The notes beneath the pieces are model-generated. The model was not told the origin of the DNA, searched no databases, and saw only the letters and a program-made list of their open reading frames with translations. This document shows, piece by piece, positions 34,201 through 34,533 of a DNA stretch of 34,533 bases. The number at the start of each line of letters is the position of its first letter. Position 1 is the first letter of the stretch. Position numbers and translations under genes: made by a program. This stretch comes from an uncultured Pseudomonadota bacterium (GTDB taxonomy: Bacteria; Myxococcota_A; Polyangia; Nannocystales; Nannocystaceae). The stretch is from positions 1 to 34,533 of the forward strand of contig CAJXVA010000037.1 in assembly GCA_913061055.1 (NCBI GenBank), given 5' to 3'.

Positions 34201-34533
34201 CTTCACCCCACGTGGTCGCAGGCGTCCCGCTCGGTGGATGTAGCGGAACGACGACGTTCGCAGCATCGAGAGCGACGACCTCGGACGCCTTACTCTTCAG
34301 CGACCGCCACCACTCAGCCTCGGCCCGCGCAGCCAGTACGACCCGGATCGGGAAGGCTCCACCCGCCGCACGATGGAGGGCTACCAACAGTTCCGCCAGT
34401 TCCGTGCCCCACATCTCGGCGTAGTCGACCGCGAACAAACACGCCCGCCCCGTGCCGACCTCCGCTTGGATCGCATTGAGGTCCAGCGGCCGGCGCACAA
34501 GTCCCGCGACCCACCCCGCCCGATTTCTCAGGT
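31235..34533 (-). CDS. STAND-type NTPase with 15 near-identical TPRs (N-terminus outside window)
   Basis: The frame is open to the right edge, so the first part is missing; 1,087 residues are readable from the GTG at 34498. Near the start, ACLFAVDYAEMW is a Walker B-like strand of an NTPase (the P-loop would be upstream), followed by FPIRVVLAARAEAEWWRSL (sensor-like strand) and a helical region typical of STAND ATPases (LLEREKDRFWEPKG; LAQVAALATLVGPVG). From about residue 395 to the end run 15 TPRs of exactly 46 residues, starting FDNLGSHLAQIG or LSNLGVRLSEVGKKEEALTA, with very similar DNA. STAND proteins with TPR sensors act in anti-phage defence and in programmed cell death in bacteria, and in fungi as NLRs. 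The N-terminal effector domain lies outside the window, so its output is unknown. It is the last gene of the tRNA-Arg island, read opposite to the others. Confidence 0.85.
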   Translation of the reverse strand, partial: LRNRAGWVAGLVRRPLDLNAIQAEVGTGRACLFAVDYAEMWGTELAELLVALHRAAGGAFPIRVVLAARAEAEWWRSLKSKASEVVALDAANVVVPLHPPSGTPATTWGEAVKRFQRARGRDSEPVPLPEDERLQEWLDQGVLTLHVAALLASEGELSTDTASRGGLFDALLEREKDRFWEPKGEEYTSNVDDRRRVLAQVAALATLVGPVGSESEARNWLKRLPVAEGLSAPQLNGLARVFETLYPLPSGQGDAILPPIQPDRVGERLVANEVRREEVLACLPFEQGSASQAAQALRVLGRAADWHKESLESLVLEAARAHPFSLVRAWVGVAQEEPWAPRTARFLEDAIGGLSDLGPDDADALVSRIPLASVVLRGVAAVLAGRAVLGFDVADPADASMQMSYARRFDNLGSHLAQIGQPKKALTATQRAVDLFEALAHAHPDACRPGLATTLSNLGTRLSELGKKEDALTATQRAVDVYETLVKQRPGAYRTHLSGTLSNLGVRLSEVGKKEEALVVSQRAVDVYEELAKECPGAVGPDLAMSLSNLGIMLSKVGKKEAALTAGQRAVDAYEELARERPDAFNPALADSLSNLGIMLSDVGKKEEALTATRRAVDEYEELAKEHPGAFNASLATGLNNLGVRLSEVGKKREALTASQRAADVLDELAGRHPDAFSQMLADSLSNLGVRLSEAGKLTEALTVTQRAVDVYGELVREHPGAFNAKLAPVLNSLAVRLLEAGKMEEALTASQRAVDEYEGLAKEDPDAFTPKLAASLDSLAFGLSEAGKKEEALTASLRAVDVCEGLANEHPAAFNAKLAAALNNLGVGLSEAGKREEALTATQRAVDLYEGLAKEHPGAFNARLAAGLTNLGIMLPEVGKREEALTAAQRAVDLYEGLAKEHAGAFNASLAASLNNLGIMLSEVGKKREALATTQRAVDEYEGLAKESSGASKARLAAGLSNLGIMLSEVGERGEALTASQRAVDLCEELAKEEPDAFAPSFAASLSNLGLRLSEVGKREEALTASQRAVDEYEELAKERPDAFSRNLADSLRSLASRLSEAGKKAEALAATQRAVEAYVELAEESPDAINDGWDDD
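31240..33311 (-). repeat. Tandem 138-bp repeats encoding TPRs, 15 copies
   Basis: Fifteen 138-bp units (46 codons) in a row, each containing a near-constant core (AGGTTG-CTGAG near the NLG codons; CCTC-CTTCTTCCCAACTTCCGACA near KKEEAL; TCGACTGCTCGCTG for QRAVD). Variation concentrates at a few codons such as D/V/E-Y/V/L and the A-x-x-D/G-A-F positions. Confidence 0.88.

Overview
The window looks like a chromosomal segment of a predatory myxobacterium, most likely of the Nannocystis/Plesiocystis/Enhygromyxa group. The evidence is very high GC and strong third-position GC bias. Many lipoproteins carry low-complexity Ser/Thr/Gly linkers after the lipobox. There are Cys-rich repeats of the CGNG...GEECDDGN type, a MYXO-CTERM-like C-terminal tail, ECF sigma factors paired with envelope genes, and a large Ser/Thr kinase with TPRs. 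No species can be named from sequence alone.

Left part (1-8428). The window opens inside a radical SAM/SPASM maturase resembling HxsB of the His-Xaa-Ser system, translationally coupled to a lipoprotein with an alpha/alpha-barrel-like domain and a Cys-rich tail. Then come an FG-GAP/VCBS propeller protein, a decayed stretch with a 7-bp tandem repeat and a remnant of the same Cys-rich tail, two envelope proteins of unknown function, a tiny Cys-rich lipoprotein and a Tat-exported PhoD-type phosphatase.

Middle part (8581-27336). An ECF sigma factor sits directly upstream of a transmembrane Ser/Thr kinase with TPRs. A compact minus-strand operon (15587 to 12210) encodes a propeller-like lipoprotein, a pentaheme cytochrome c lipoprotein, a Sel1-like lipoprotein and a Tae4-like peptidoglycan amidase. 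A second radical SAM/SPASM protein, two Cys-rich lipoproteins, a second ECF sigma factor with its own membrane segment plus the beta-barrel-like partner upstream of it, an S9 prolyl-oligopeptidase-type lipoprotein, a MYXO-CTERM-like surface protein, an orphan D12-class adenine methyltransferase coupled to a lipoprotein, and a 57-residue lipoprotein follow.

Right part (27407-34533). A tRNA-Arg(UCG) gene is followed at once by a tyrosine integrase, two small genes (one winged-helix), a replication-initiator-like protein whose gene holds iteron-like repeats and a GATC-rich hexamer array, and finally a STAND-type NTPase with 15 near-identical 46-residue TPRs that runs off the right edge. This is the layout of a tRNA-integrated mobile island or phage satellite carrying a defence-like cargo gene, and it is the most interesting part of the window. 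The other end of the island and the N-terminal effector domain of the NTPase lie outside the window.
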